Shown: positions 17,306 to 25,892 of the stretch, piece by piece
Position numbering within the stretch: the first letter of the stretch is position 1
Layout: every line of letters starts with the position of its first letter
Origin: Tardiphaga sp. vice304
GTDB taxonomy: Bacteria; Pseudomonadota; Alphaproteobacteria; Rhizobiales; Xanthobacteraceae
NCBI RefSeq assembly: GCF_007018905.1
Contig: NZ_CP041402.1
Span: forward strand, 1,848,001-1,912,000
Length of the DNA: 64,000 nt
Direction: 5' to 3'
Notes under the pieces: generated by a model
Seen by the model: only the letters and a program-made list of their open reading frames with translations
Databases searched by the model: none
Told to the model about the DNA's origin: nothing
Program-made: the position numbers and the translations under genes

Positions 17306-17514
17306 GAACGGGAGGTCTCACGAAAAGAGCACAAAAGAGACAAGCGGCTGCTCTGAAAGTGGCGATTGCCCGGCTCAAATCAAGCATATCGATATTGCAT
17401 CGCAACCTTGTCGCCGGCGTATCGTTGACCCGCGCCGGCCCATGATTTATCGCTGACCTGACAGCGAAGTCACTGGGCTTGGGGCACGCCACCACTGCGC
17501 CGGACAGAACTTTC

Positions 17515-18219
17515 ATGGCTATTTTCACACTCAAGCAGCTCACCACGGACACCGCCCACATCGTCGCCGGTGCGATCCGCTGGAATTACGACCGGGCTGA
17601 ACTGATCGCCGATGGCATCGTTCATGGCATCGGCGTCTCCTTCGGCCTGATCGCGGCGACAGCGCTGATCGTGGTTGCCGCCATGTTCGCATCGACCTTT
17701 GAGGTCGTCACCGCGTCGGTCTATGCAGCCGGCCTGCTCGCCATGCTGTGTTTTTCCGCGGCCTACAATATTTGGCCGGTGAGCCCCCGCAAATGGCAAT
17801 TGCGCCGGTTCGATCACTCGGCGATCTATCTGCTGATCGCCGCCACCTATACGCCGTTCTTTGCGCAGATGCAGGACACCGGGCTCGCCGCAGCGTTGCT
17901 GGCCGGCGTCTGGTCGGTGGCGATCGCCGGCATTTTCATCAAGCTGAAATATCCCGGACGGTTCGACCGCGTCGCGGTCGGCCTCTTTCTCGCGATGGGA
18001 TGGAGCGGGGTGGTGGCCTATGATTCGGTGTTCACGCCATTGCCGCCCCTGGCGGTCTGGCTGATCGGCATCGGCGGAATGCTCTATACGCTCGGGGTGA
18101 TCTTCCATGCCTGGCAGCGGCTGCGTTTCCAGAACGCGATCTGGCACGCTTTCGTGCTGATGGGCGCGGCCTGCCACTACACTGCGGTGCTCGATGTGGT
18201 GATGAGCAATTCTGCCTGA
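17515..18219 (+). CDS. Hemolysin III (HlyIII/PAQR) family membrane protein
   Basis: I took ATG 17515 (MAIFTLKQL, 234 residues) over the TTG at 17479. Seven hydrophobic segments and the family motifs are visible: ELIADGIVHGIGVSFGLI with the first conserved His, MLCFSAAYNIWP, LRRFDHSAIYLLIAATYTPF with Asp and His, and IWHAFVLMGAACHYTAV with the C-terminal His pair. These Asp/His residues form the zinc site of PAQR-type proteins. Bacterial members may be hydrolases or ceramidase-like; haemolysis is not established for most. A hairpin follows the stop codon. Confidence 0.92.
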   Translation: MAIFTLKQLTTDTAHIVAGAIRWNYDRAELIADGIVHGIGVSFGLIAATALIVVAAMFASTFEVVTASVYAAGLLAMLCFSAAYNIWPVSPRKWQLRRFDHSAIYLLIAATYTPFFAQMQDTGLAAALLAGVWSVAIAGIFIKLKYPGRFDRVAVGLFLAMGWSGVVAYDSVFTPLPPLAVWLIGIGGMLYTLGVIFHAWQRLRFQNAIWHAFVLMGAACHYTAVLDVVMSNSA

Positions 18220-18236
18220 CCTGGCCGCAGGCCAGG
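18220..18236 (+). terminator. Hairpin immediately after the hemolysin III stop
   Basis: CCTGGCC-GCA-GGCCAGG directly follows the TGA. There is no U-tract, so it may be a 3' stabiliser or a weak terminator. Confidence 0.35.
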
Positions 18237-18356
18237 CAAAGGCGCGATGGCGCCGTGCCGACCGCAAAGCTGGCAATGCTGGGCACGCTTCGTTACGCTC
18301 CGCATCAAGAAGCTTGCCCACGCTATGAACAAAAGTATCAAATCAGGGAGTTACGC

Positions 18357-19154
18357 ATGCAGGTCGCTGGTAACGTCGTCGTCGTCACCGGAGGCGGCAA
18401 TGGCATCGGCCAGGCCTTGTGCGAGGCGTTTCACGAGGCCGGTGCCGCGAAAGTGGTGGTGGTCGATCTCGACGGCGAGCGGGCCCGCGCGGTGGCTGCT
18501 TCCGTCGATGGCGTGGCCTTCACCTGCGACGTCGGCCGTGAGGCGGATATTCTTCATGTCATCACGGAAACCGAACGGCAGTTCGGCCCGATCGCGCTGT
18601 TCTGCTCGAATGCCGGGATCGGCGGCGGCTTCGATCCGCTGACGGTCAATGCCGGCGGCACGTCCGACGAGCCGTGGCAAAAGAGCTGGGCGATCCATGT
18701 GATGGCCCATGTCTATGCCGCGCGGCACCTTGTTCCATTGATGCAAGCGCGCGGCGGCGGTTATTTCCTCAACACGATTTCCGCCGCGGGCCTGCTGTCG
18801 CAGGTCGGCAGCCCGGCCTATTCGACCACCAAGCACGCCGCGGTCGGCTTTGCCGAGAACCTCGCGATCTCGCACCGCGCGCACGGCATCAAGGTCTCGA
18901 TCCTGTGTCCGCAGGGCGTGGACACTAACATGCTGAAGTCGATCCCGAAGGGCCCGCAATCCGGCGACGGCGATCTCACGCCGCAGCAGGTTGCGGCCGA
19001 CGCCCTGGCCGGCATCGAGGCCGAGACCTTCCTGATCCTGCCGCACCGCCAGGTGCTCGATTACATGCGCAAGAAGACCGAGAATTACGACCGCTGGATC
19101 GGCGGCATGGCCAAGATCCAGGCGAAAATGCGGGAAGAATTCGGCGGGAAGTGA
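18357..19154 (+). CDS. Short-chain dehydrogenase/reductase
   Basis: The start at 18357 has AGGGAG seven bases upstream, giving a 265-residue protein. It is a classical SDR: TGGGNGIGQ cofactor loop (about 11-19), VVVVDLDGERA acidic residue favouring NAD, CSNAGIGGG, and the catalytic set Ser in NTISAAGLLSQ with Y-x-x-x-K in AYSTTKHAAVGFAENLA. The C-terminal part (ILPHRQVLDYMRKKTENYDRWIGGMAKIQ) is common in the SDRs of alphaproteobacterial fatty-acid and terpenoid loci. Substrate not predictable. It is followed by a family 1 palindrome. Confidence 0.92.
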   Translation: MQVAGNVVVVTGGGNGIGQALCEAFHEAGAAKVVVVDLDGERARAVAASVDGVAFTCDVGREADILHVITETERQFGPIALFCSNAGIGGGFDPLTVNAGGTSDEPWQKSWAIHVMAHVYAARHLVPLMQARGGGYFLNTISAAGLLSQVGSPAYSTTKHAAVGFAENLAISHRAHGIKVSILCPQGVDTNMLKSIPKGPQSGDGDLTPQQVAADALAGIEAETFLILPHRQVLDYMRKKTENYDRWIGGMAKIQAKMREEFGGK

Positions 19155-19176
19155 GTTTAGTTGCGGAGCCGCTGAC

Positions 19177-19324
19177 TTTCTTCCCTCTCCCCTTGTGGGA
19201 GAGGGTGGATCGACCGCGGAGCGGTCGAGACGGGTGAGGGGTAGTGTTGCGCTCTGCAGCCCCCTCATCCGACGCTGACTTCGTCAGCGCCACCTTCTCC
19301 CACTAGGGGAGAAGGAAGAAAGAA
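19177..19324. repeat. Dispersed intergenic palindrome, family 1, copy B
   Basis: Same outer arms as copy A (CTTCCCTCTCCCCTTGTGGG; CTCCCACTAGGGGAGAAGG, one mismatch). The inner stems GACCGC-GGA-GCGGTC and GCTGAC-TTC-GTCAGC have different sequence but keep pairing. It fills the space between the convergent SDR and molybdopterin enzyme genes. Confidence 0.85.
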
Positions 19325-19336
19325 GGCGCGCGCTCG

Positions 19337-21676
19337 CTACTCCGCCGCTTCCAGCCTTGGCGGCGTGCGCTTGACCGCCACCGGCGGATCGAATGCCTGG
19401 ATCGGCGGCAGGTTGCCGGTGAATTTCTCCACCTCCACCGTCGTCAACTGTCCGCAGCAGCCCTGTGCCAGCGAGGACGTGCCGACATCTCGCGTCAGCA
19501 CGTTGGGATTGCCGTGCACGCAGAGCGGATTGTCCTCATGGGCATCCTGCGGATCGTACCAGGCGCCGGTCGGCAGCTGGATCACGCCCTGCATGACATC
19601 CTCGGTGACGGCGATCGCGGCGAGGCAGGCGCCGCGGCTGTTGAACAGTCTGGCGATATCGCCGTCCGCCAATCCGCGCGCGGCGGCGTCCAACGGATGC
19701 ATGCGCGCGACTTCGCGGCCGCGGCGCTTTTCGGCCAGGCTGTGGCCGCCGAAATCGAACTGGCTGTGCAGCCGGCTCGCGGGCTGGTTGGCGACCAGTT
19801 GCAGCGGCGTCGCGGGCGTCACGACATCGACCGGCGGCAGCCAGGCGGGATGGCCGGGACAGTCGGCATAGCCGAAGCCGGCGATGCGGTCAGACGCAAT
19901 TTCTATCTTGCCGCTGTGGGTCGGCAATGGCTTGCCCGCGGGATCGTCACGGAAGGCGCGCACGGTGCCGCCGTCATGCGGCAGTTGCGGCAGCATCATC
20001 TCGCCGCGTTCCCAGAACGTGTCGAAATCCGGCGCCTCGAGGCCAAGGCCCGCTAGCCCATCCTGCGTCGACTGGTAGAGAAAGCGCAGCCACTGCTCGG
20101 TGCTGCGGCCTTCCGTAAACGCTTCGGCGCAGCCCATCCGCTCGGCCAGGCCTGAAAAGATCGTGTAGTCGTCGCGTGCCTCGCCAAAGGGCACGGCAAG
20201 GCGGTGCATTGCCACCAGCAGTGGATCGGTCGGCGCGCCGCCGATATCCTCGCGCTCCAGCGTCATCGTGCAGGGCAGCACGATATCGGCGTGTTTCGCG
20301 GTCGCGGTCCAGCCGATCTCGTGCACCACCAGCGTGTCAACCTCGGCAAAGGCCCGGCGCAGCCGCGCGAGGTCCTGGTGGTGGTGAAACGGATTGCCGC
20401 CGGCCCAGTACACAAGTTTGATGTCGGGATAGGTCAGCCGCTCGCCATTGTAATCGAACGGCTGGCCGGGATTGAGCAGCATGTCGGAGATGCGCGCCAC
20501 CGGAATGTAGTCGCTGACGTTGTTTTTGAGCTGGTTCAGCGCGGCGATCGGCACCGCATTGTGGCGGCGGCCGTAATTGGCGATCGAGCCCAGCGCATAG
20601 GAGAAGCCGCCACCGGGCAGGCCATGCTGGCCAAGCAACGCGGCCAGCACCGAAGCCATCCACACCGGCTGTTCGCCGTGCTCGGCGCGCTGCAGCGAAT
20701 GCGCGACGGTCACCAGCACGCGCTTGCCAGGCAGGCGGCGCGCGATCGCGCGCATCGTCTCCGCAGAAAGCCCGGTGATGTCGGAGGCCCAGTCGGCGTT
20801 CTTCGGCTGGCTGTCGCTGCGGCCCATCAGATAGTCTTCGAATGTCTCCCAGCCGTGGCAGTGGCTGGCGAGAAACGCGCGGTCATGCGCGTCGTCCATC
20901 ACGATGGTATGCGCCAGCGCCAGCATCATCGCGGTGTCGGTGCCGGGCCTGATCTGCACCCACTCGTTGTTCACCTCGTCGGGCAGGTCGGTCTTCAACG
21001 GGCCGATCAGCACCAGTTCGCAGCCGCGCCTGGAGGCCGCGATCATGTCGCCGTGCTCGGTGTGGCGGCTGATGCCGCCGGCGGCGACGCGCGAATTCTT
21101 GGTGTTCATGCCGCCGAAGGCGAGGATGACGTCGGTGTAGTCGACGATGTCGGCCCAGGCGACGTTCCGGCGCGACACGTCGTCGTAATTGCCGAGAATG
21201 TGCGGCAGGATCACCATCGAGGCGCCGGCCGAATAGGAATTGATCGAGCGCACATAGCCGCCCAGCGCGGCGTTAAGGAAACGGTGCAGCTGGCTCTGCG
21301 CGTGATGGAAGCGCCCGGCGCTCGACCAGCCATAGGATCCGCCGAACACCGCCTTGGCGCCGTGCTTGTCCTGAACGCGCTTCAGCTCGGCGGCGAGCAG
21401 GTCCTGAACCTCGTCCCATTCCATCTCGACGAATTCGTCGCGGCCGCGGCGGGCGTCCTTGCCCGGACCGTTCTCCAGCCAGCCGCGGCGGACCATCGGC
21501 TTGGCTATGCGGGCCTTGTGGCTGAGCGCCTCGGGAAAATTTTGCAGGATCGGATTCGGATCGGGATCGTTCGGGTGCGGCTTGATGACGAGCTTGCCGC
21601 CGATCCACTGGCCGGAAAACACTCCCCAATGCGAATTATGCGGCTTCGCCGGCGTGTCCTTGACCTGTTCCGTCAT
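19337..21676 (-). CDS. Molybdopterin-dependent oxidoreductase, BisC/TorA/DMSO reductase type
   Basis: 779 residues. There is no N-terminal Tat signal and no [4Fe-4S] cysteine motif, so it is probably cytoplasmic like biotin sulfoxide reductase. Family marks: HWGVFSGQWIGGKLV, GGSYGWSSAGRFHHAQSQLH, INSYSAGASMVILPHILG with the likely molybdenum ligand Ser149, NTKNSRVAAGGISRHTEHG, and the C-terminal pterin-binding LVANQPASRLHSQFDFGG. This set matches the S/N-oxide reductase group. It is the last gene of a five-gene cluster (CoA transferase, MaoC hydratase, DUF2147, ThDP decarboxylase, this), 24 bp after the decarboxylase. Physiological substrate unknown. Confidence 0.88.
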   Translation of the reverse strand: MTEQVKDTPAKPHNSHWGVFSGQWIGGKLVIKPHPNDPDPNPILQNFPEALSHKARIAKPMVRRGWLENGPGKDARRGRDEFVEMEWDEVQDLLAAELKRVQDKHGAKAVFGGSYGWSSAGRFHHAQSQLHRFLNAALGGYVRSINSYSAGASMVILPHILGNYDDVSRRNVAWADIVDYTDVILAFGGMNTKNSRVAAGGISRHTEHGDMIAASRRGCELVLIGPLKTDLPDEVNNEWVQIRPGTDTAMMLALAHTIVMDDAHDRAFLASHCHGWETFEDYLMGRSDSQPKNADWASDITGLSAETMRAIARRLPGKRVLVTVAHSLQRAEHGEQPVWMASVLAALLGQHGLPGGGFSYALGSIANYGRRHNAVPIAALNQLKNNVSDYIPVARISDMLLNPGQPFDYNGERLTYPDIKLVYWAGGNPFHHHQDLARLRRAFAEVDTLVVHEIGWTATAKHADIVLPCTMTLEREDIGGAPTDPLLVAMHRLAVPFGEARDDYTIFSGLAERMGCAEAFTEGRSTEQWLRFLYQSTQDGLAGLGLEAPDFDTFWERGEMMLPQLPHDGGTVRAFRDDPAGKPLPTHSGKIEIASDRIAGFGYADCPGHPAWLPPVDVVTPATPLQLVANQPASRLHSQFDFGGHSLAEKRRGREVARMHPLDAAARGLADGDIARLFNSRGACLAAIAVTEDVMQGVIQLPTGAWYDPQDAHEDNPLCVHGNPNVLTRDVGTSSLAQGCCGQLTTVEVEKFTGNLPPIQAFDPPVAVKRTPPRLEAAE

Positions 21677-21700
21677 CGAAAAATCCCATGAGTCAGTGCC

Positions 21701-23323
21701 TCAATGCTTTTTGCCATATAACATGGGCACGGCGGAATCGACGATGACTTCGACAAGGCTGACGCCCACATGCTGCAGGCTTCGCGTCAGCGCCGGCGCC
21801 AGATCGGCCGCCTTGCTCACGCGGACGGCATCGCAGCCCAAGCCCTGCGCAATCTTGATGAAGTCGATGCCCGGCAGATCGAGCCCGGGAACATTGCGCA
21901 CCTGCATCACCTGGCTGAACGAGCGCATCGCACCGTAGCCTGCATTGTTGATGACCACGATGGTCAACGGCAATTTGCGTTGGGCGGCTGTCCACAGCGC
22001 CTGGATCGAATACATCGCCGAGCCGTCGCCGATCAGGCAGACCGTGCGGCGGTCGGGGTGCGCCAGTGCCATGCCGACCGAGGCCGGCAGCGAATGGCCG
22101 AGGCCGCCGGACGCCATCGTGTAAAACGAATTGGCGCCGCGCATCGGCATGAATTTCTGCATCGCCGGGCGATGCGACGGCGCTTCCTCGACCAACAGCG
22201 CATCGCTCGGCATCGCCTGCGCCAGCGTATGCAGCAGAAAGTCGGCCGGGATCGGATCGGCCGCGGCAGGCGGCGGCGGCAGGATACGACCCGGCGCGGC
22301 GACGCGCTTGGTAGCCGGCAACAGGTCGAGCAGCATCGTCAGCGCCGGCTTCATGGTGGCGATGATGCTGGAGCCGACCGGCATCACGGCGGCGGAGGTG
22401 GCGTCGTCGGTGATCTGGAAGATCGTGGTGTCGCCGTCGAAGATTGGCGCGTGACCTTCGACATGGAAGGTGAAGACCGGCGCGCCGATCACCACGACCA
22501 GATCGTGCTCGCGCAACGCGTCGGACAGTTGCGCCGGCGAGGCGTGCAGGAAGCCGGCGAATTGCGGATGCCGTTCCGGAAAGCTGCAGCGCATCGAGAA
22601 CGGGCTGACCCACACCGCGGCTTTCGTTTTCTCCGCGACTTCCACCATCAACGCGACCGCCTGCGCGCGATCGACCGCGGGGCCGACGATCAGCGCCGGC
22701 TTCTTCGCCTTGCCGAGTGCTGCGACCAGCTCCTGCATGGCGACGGGATCGGGGCCCAATTCGCGGCTAATCTGCCGAGCTGCGATCGATTGCGCCGGAT
22801 GGGTCCAGTCGTCGATCGGCACCGACACGAAGGTCGGCCCGCAGGGTGGCTGCATCGCGACATAATAGGCCCGCGCGATCGCGGCCGGCACGTCTTCGGC
22901 CCGCGCCGGCTCGACGCTGAACTTGACGTAGGGCCGAGGAAATTCCGAGGCGCGCTCGGCATAGAGAAACGCCTGCAGCGGCAGGATGCTGCGCGCCTGC
23001 TGGCCGGCGGTGATCACCATCGGCGTCTGGTTGCGATGCGCGGTATAGATGTTGCCGAGCCCGTGGCCGACGCCGGCGGCGGAATGCAGATTGACGAAGG
23101 ACGCATTGCGCGTCGCCTGCGCGTAGCCGTCGGCCATGCCGATCACCGAGGCTTCCTGCAGGCCGAGCACGTAGTCGATGTCGTCCGGCCAGTCCGATAG
23201 GAACGGCAGTTCGGTCGAGCCGGGATTGCCGAACACTTTTGTGATGCCGAATGCTCGGAGCAGGTCGAGTGTGACGCTCTTGACGGTATTGGTGCGTGTT
23301 GTCGTCGTTTTCTTGGCAGTCAC
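21701..23323 (-). CDS. mdlC: Benzoylformate decarboxylase-like ThDP enzyme
   Basis: 540 residues from a GTG preceded by AAGGA. It closely follows the Pseudomonas putida MdlC pattern: VFGNPGSTELPFL (Ser36, equivalent of Ser26), LQEASVIGMADGYAQAT (Glu57), FVNLHSAAGVGHGLGNIY (His80, equivalent of His70), APVFTFHVEG (His287, equivalent of His281), GGLGHSLPASVGMALAHPD and the ThDP/Mg motif GDGSAMYSIQALWTAAQ...NNAGYG, then NVPGLDLPGIDF. All three catalytic polar residues of benzoylformate decarboxylase are therefore present. It would decarboxylate an aromatic or related 2-oxo acid to the aldehyde. No mandelate genes are visible nearby, so the natural substrate may differ. Confidence 0.8.
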   Translation of the reverse strand: MTAKKTTTTRTNTVKSVTLDLLRAFGITKVFGNPGSTELPFLSDWPDDIDYVLGLQEASVIGMADGYAQATRNASFVNLHSAAGVGHGLGNIYTAHRNQTPMVITAGQQARSILPLQAFLYAERASEFPRPYVKFSVEPARAEDVPAAIARAYYVAMQPPCGPTFVSVPIDDWTHPAQSIAARQISRELGPDPVAMQELVAALGKAKKPALIVGPAVDRAQAVALMVEVAEKTKAAVWVSPFSMRCSFPERHPQFAGFLHASPAQLSDALREHDLVVVIGAPVFTFHVEGHAPIFDGDTTIFQITDDATSAAVMPVGSSIIATMKPALTMLLDLLPATKRVAAPGRILPPPPAAADPIPADFLLHTLAQAMPSDALLVEEAPSHRPAMQKFMPMRGANSFYTMASGGLGHSLPASVGMALAHPDRRTVCLIGDGSAMYSIQALWTAAQRKLPLTIVVINNAGYGAMRSFSQVMQVRNVPGLDLPGIDFIKIAQGLGCDAVRVSKAADLAPALTRSLQHVGVSLVEVIVDSAVPMLYGKKH

Positions 23324-23360
23324 GGGCGATCCTTCTCTGGCGGAAGTTTGATACGCGACG

Positions 23361-23729
23361 TCAGCGAAGACGGGTCCACTCGGTGCTCTTGCAGATCACG
23401 CCACCGAGGATACAGCCCCGGGTCGACATGCGGTCGCCATCGACCACGATGGTGGCCGAATAGCTCTTGCCGGTCTTGGGATCGAGCACTGTGCCGGCCA
23501 GGTCCGCGCCGGACGACTTCACGTCGAACTCGATACGTTCGCCGACCTTCTCGTCGGTGACGTCGGGACGGATATAGATATTGGTCATGCAGATGACCTT
23601 GCCGCATGGCGCGACTTTGACGCGGGCGATGCCATCGCCGCGTTGCCAGGCGCCCATCAATTCGTCGGCGGCCTGCGCCGACGAGGCGCTCAGCGCCAGC
23701 GCGATGATGAGTATGCGCGCAATCACCAT
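23361..23729 (-). CDS. DUF2147 secreted protein
   Basis: 122 residues. A signal peptide (1-20, ending SSAQA) is followed by the DUF2147 pattern: LMGAWQRGDGIARVKVAPCG, MTNIYIRPDVTDEKVGERIEFDV, DLAGTVLDPKTGKSYSATI and a C-terminal GCILGGVICKSTEWTR. Four cysteines could form disulfides in the periplasm. The start overlaps the end of the upstream hydratase gene by 7 bp, and the next gene starts 37 bp on, so it is embedded in a catabolic operon. That is an unusual place for a small periplasmic protein of unknown role. Confidence 0.88.
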   Translation of the reverse strand: MVIARILIIALALSASSAQAADELMGAWQRGDGIARVKVAPCGKVICMTNIYIRPDVTDEKVGERIEFDVKSSGADLAGTVLDPKTGKSYSATIVVDGDRMSTRGCILGGVICKSTEWTRLR

Positions 23730-24574
23730 GTCGCTGTCGCCTTCATTGTCGGCGCCCCCTTGTCGTTGGCGGTCCAGAGCTCATAGCCGATATCGGTCTT
23801 GTTGGCATTCACCGAGAATTCCGCGCCGTCGAACAGCGGCTGCACGCCGCGGTAGCTGAATTTGGCGGGCGCCTTGCCGCCGTGCAGCTTCGCCGCCAGT
23901 TCGACCAGCAGCGCCGCCTGCATCGGGCCATGGAACACCAGGCCGGGGTAAAATTCGACCTTGGTGACGTAGTCGCGGTCGTAATGGATCCGGTGGCCGT
24001 TGAAGGTCAGCGCGGAATAGCGGAACAGCAGCACGGGATCGGCGTAATGCGTCTCGCTGTGCTGCGCGGCCGGCACTTCCTTTGGCGCCGGGGCAGGTGG
24101 CGCCATGCTGGTCGGCGCGTCGCGGTAGACGATGTCCTGGCGCTCGCGGATCGCGAGGCCGCGCGGCGTGGTGATGAGGTGCTCGACGGAGACGAAGCAC
24201 AGCGCGCCGGTCGAGCCGGTCTTCAGCGTGACGTCGAGGATTTTCGACGTCCGCGTCACGGCGTCGCCGACGAGCAGCGTGTCCAGAAATTCCAGCTGGC
24301 CGCCGGCCCACATCCGCCGCGGCAGCGGCACCGGCGGCAGGAAGCCGCCGCGGGCGGGGTGGCCGTCTTCGCCTAACTTGTCAGCGGGCGCCACCGGCTG
24401 CGCCAGGCACCAATGCGTGGTGTAGGGCGCGGCATCGCCGGGGGCGGGCGTGCCGATGTCGAGAAACAGCGTCGCGCGCAGGCCCTTGACGAGTTGGGCC
24501 GTGACGACATCGCTGGCCTCGTCGGTGCGGCCGATCCAGGTGCGAAGGTGATCTAGATCGAGGGCGTCGGTCAT
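23723..24574 (-). CDS. MaoC/HTD2-like hydratase (mesaconyl-C4-CoA hydratase type)
   Basis: 283 residues with a double hot-dog layout. The N-terminal half has THWCLAQP, GFLPPVPLPRRMWAGGQLEF and SVEHLITTPRGLAIRERQDIVYR. The C-terminal hot dog has PVLLFRYSALTFNGHRIHYD and YPGLVFHGPMQAALLVELA, where the D/H pair of the hydratase dyad can be seen. The RRMWAGG and FNGHRIHYD motifs are those of FAS1-like dehydratase/mesaconyl-C4-CoA hydratase proteins. It likely adds or removes water on an alpha,beta-unsaturated acyl-CoA. It begins 9 bp after the CoA transferase gene, so co-translation is likely. Confidence 0.88.
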   Translation of the reverse strand: MTDALDLDHLRTWIGRTDEASDVVTAQLVKGLRATLFLDIGTPAPGDAAPYTTHWCLAQPVAPADKLGEDGHPARGGFLPPVPLPRRMWAGGQLEFLDTLLVGDAVTRTSKILDVTLKTGSTGALCFVSVEHLITTPRGLAIRERQDIVYRDAPTSMAPPAPAPKEVPAAQHSETHYADPVLLFRYSALTFNGHRIHYDRDYVTKVEFYPGLVFHGPMQAALLVELAAKLHGGKAPAKFSYRGVQPLFDGAEFSVNANKTDIGYELWTANDKGAPTMKATATW

Positions 24575-24583
24575 GTCCGCTTC

Positions 24584-25678
24584 CTATTTCTGTATTTCGC
24601 CGATGCCGGGCACCGCGCCGTAGGTGCGAGGCGCGTCGACGAAGATCGCGGCCGGCGCGGGGTAGGCGACGTCGCCATTCGGCGTCGCCACGGTGATGCG
24701 GCGCAGATGCGGATGGTTCGCGAGGTCGGCCATCTCGTTGACTTCGGCAAAGGCGATGTCGGCTTCGGTCAAACGCTGCAGCAGCGCGTCGCGGCTCAGC
24801 GATGCGAAAATGTCCGAGACAGTCTGATCGGTGAAGGCGCGGTTGCGCACGCGCTCGACGCCGTTGACCAGCCGCGAATCGCTGGCCAGTGAGGCATCGC
24901 CTAGCACTTTTGCGCACAGCGTCTTCCATTCGCGCTCGCTCTGGATCGAGATCAGAATGTCCTTACCGTCCTGCGAGCGAAACACGCCATAGGGCGCGAT
25001 CGAGGGATGTGCGAGCCCCATCCGCTTCGGCGGGTTGCCGGCTTCGGCATTGAGCAGCGGCACCGTGAGCCAGTCGGCCATCACGTCGAACATCGAGATG
25101 CGGATGTCGGCGCCCTGGCCGGACACCGAGCGGCCGATCAGCGCCTCGAGAATGGAAGCATGCGCGGCGGCGCCGGTAGCGACGTCGACGATCGAGACGC
25201 CGACGCGTGACGGGCCGTCCGGACCTCCGGTGATCGAGGCAAGGCCACTCTCGGCCTGGATCAGGAGATCATAGGCCTTGCGATGCGCGTAAGGACCGGT
25301 GTCGCCATAGCCGGTAATGGTGCAGCAGATCAGTCGCGGATAGTCTTTTCGCAAACGCTCGAGCGTGAAGCCGAGCTTGTCCATCGAGCCGGGCTTCAAA
25401 TTCTGTAGAAACACGTCGGCGGTGGCGATCAGTTCTTCGAGCGAACGGCGGCCTTCCGGCGTGGAGAGGTCGATCGCCACGGAATCCTTGCCGCGGTTGA
25501 GCCAGACGAAATAGCTGCTCTGGCCCTTAGCGGCATGATCATAGCCGCGCGCGAAATCGCCTTCCGGCCGCTCGATCTTGATGACATGCGCGCCGGCGTC
25601 CGCCAGCCGCGAACTGCAGAATGGTGCGGCCACCGCCTGTTCGACGGCGATGACGGTCAGGCCTTCAAGCGGCAGCAT
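24584..25678 (-). CDS. CaiB/BaiF family (class III) CoA transferase
   Basis: I chose ATG 25678 (GGAG six bases upstream; MLPLEGLTVIAVEQAVAAP, 364 residues) over the start six codons earlier. Motifs: LADAGAHVIKIERPEGDFAR, NRGKDSVAIDLSTPEGR, VFLQNLKPGSMDKLG, CTITGYGDTGPYAHRKAYDLLIQAESG with the expected catalytic Asp, and SIVDVATGAAAHASILEAL. It heads a tight operon with the MaoC hydratase. A CaiB plus mesaconyl-C4-type hydratase pair recalls the citramalyl/mesaconyl-CoA transfer steps of some carboxylic-acid pathways, but the true acid is not determined. Confidence 0.9.
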   Translation of the reverse strand: MLPLEGLTVIAVEQAVAAPFCSSRLADAGAHVIKIERPEGDFARGYDHAAKGQSSYFVWLNRGKDSVAIDLSTPEGRRSLEELIATADVFLQNLKPGSMDKLGFTLERLRKDYPRLICCTITGYGDTGPYAHRKAYDLLIQAESGLASITGGPDGPSRVGVSIVDVATGAAAHASILEALIGRSVSGQGADIRISMFDVMADWLTVPLLNAEAGNPPKRMGLAHPSIAPYGVFRSQDGKDILISIQSEREWKTLCAKVLGDASLASDSRLVNGVERVRNRAFTDQTVSDIFASLSRDALLQRLTEADIAFAEVNEMADLANHPHLRRITVATPNGDVAYPAPAAIFVDAPRTYGAVPGIGEIQK

Positions 25679-25720
25679 GGTAGTCTCCGAATTCATTCAC
25701 AAACGAGCAATGACGCGCTG

Positions 25721-25852
25721 TCACCTCTCCCCACCGGGGAGAAGTCGACCGGCGAAGCCGGGCGGGTGAGGGGGCACAGGCCTATCGATGACACCCAGCC
25801 CCCTCACCCGGATTGCTGCGCAATCCGACCTCTCCCCGCAGGGGAGAGGTGA
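25721..25852. repeat. Dispersed intergenic palindrome, family 1 variant, copy C
   Basis: The outer arms TCACCTCTCCCC and GGGGAGAGGTGA are perfect complements. Inner stems include CCGGCGAAGCCGG and GGATTGC-TGC-GCAATCC. The CCTCACCC and GGGTGAGGG blocks tie it to copies A, B and D, but it is shorter. It lies between the acyl-CoA dehydrogenase and CoA transferase genes, interrupting what is otherwise a same-strand gene run. Confidence 0.8.
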
Positions 25853-25892
25853 ACCGCGCGCGTGGCAAGTTACCGAGCAGACCGTAGTCGCG

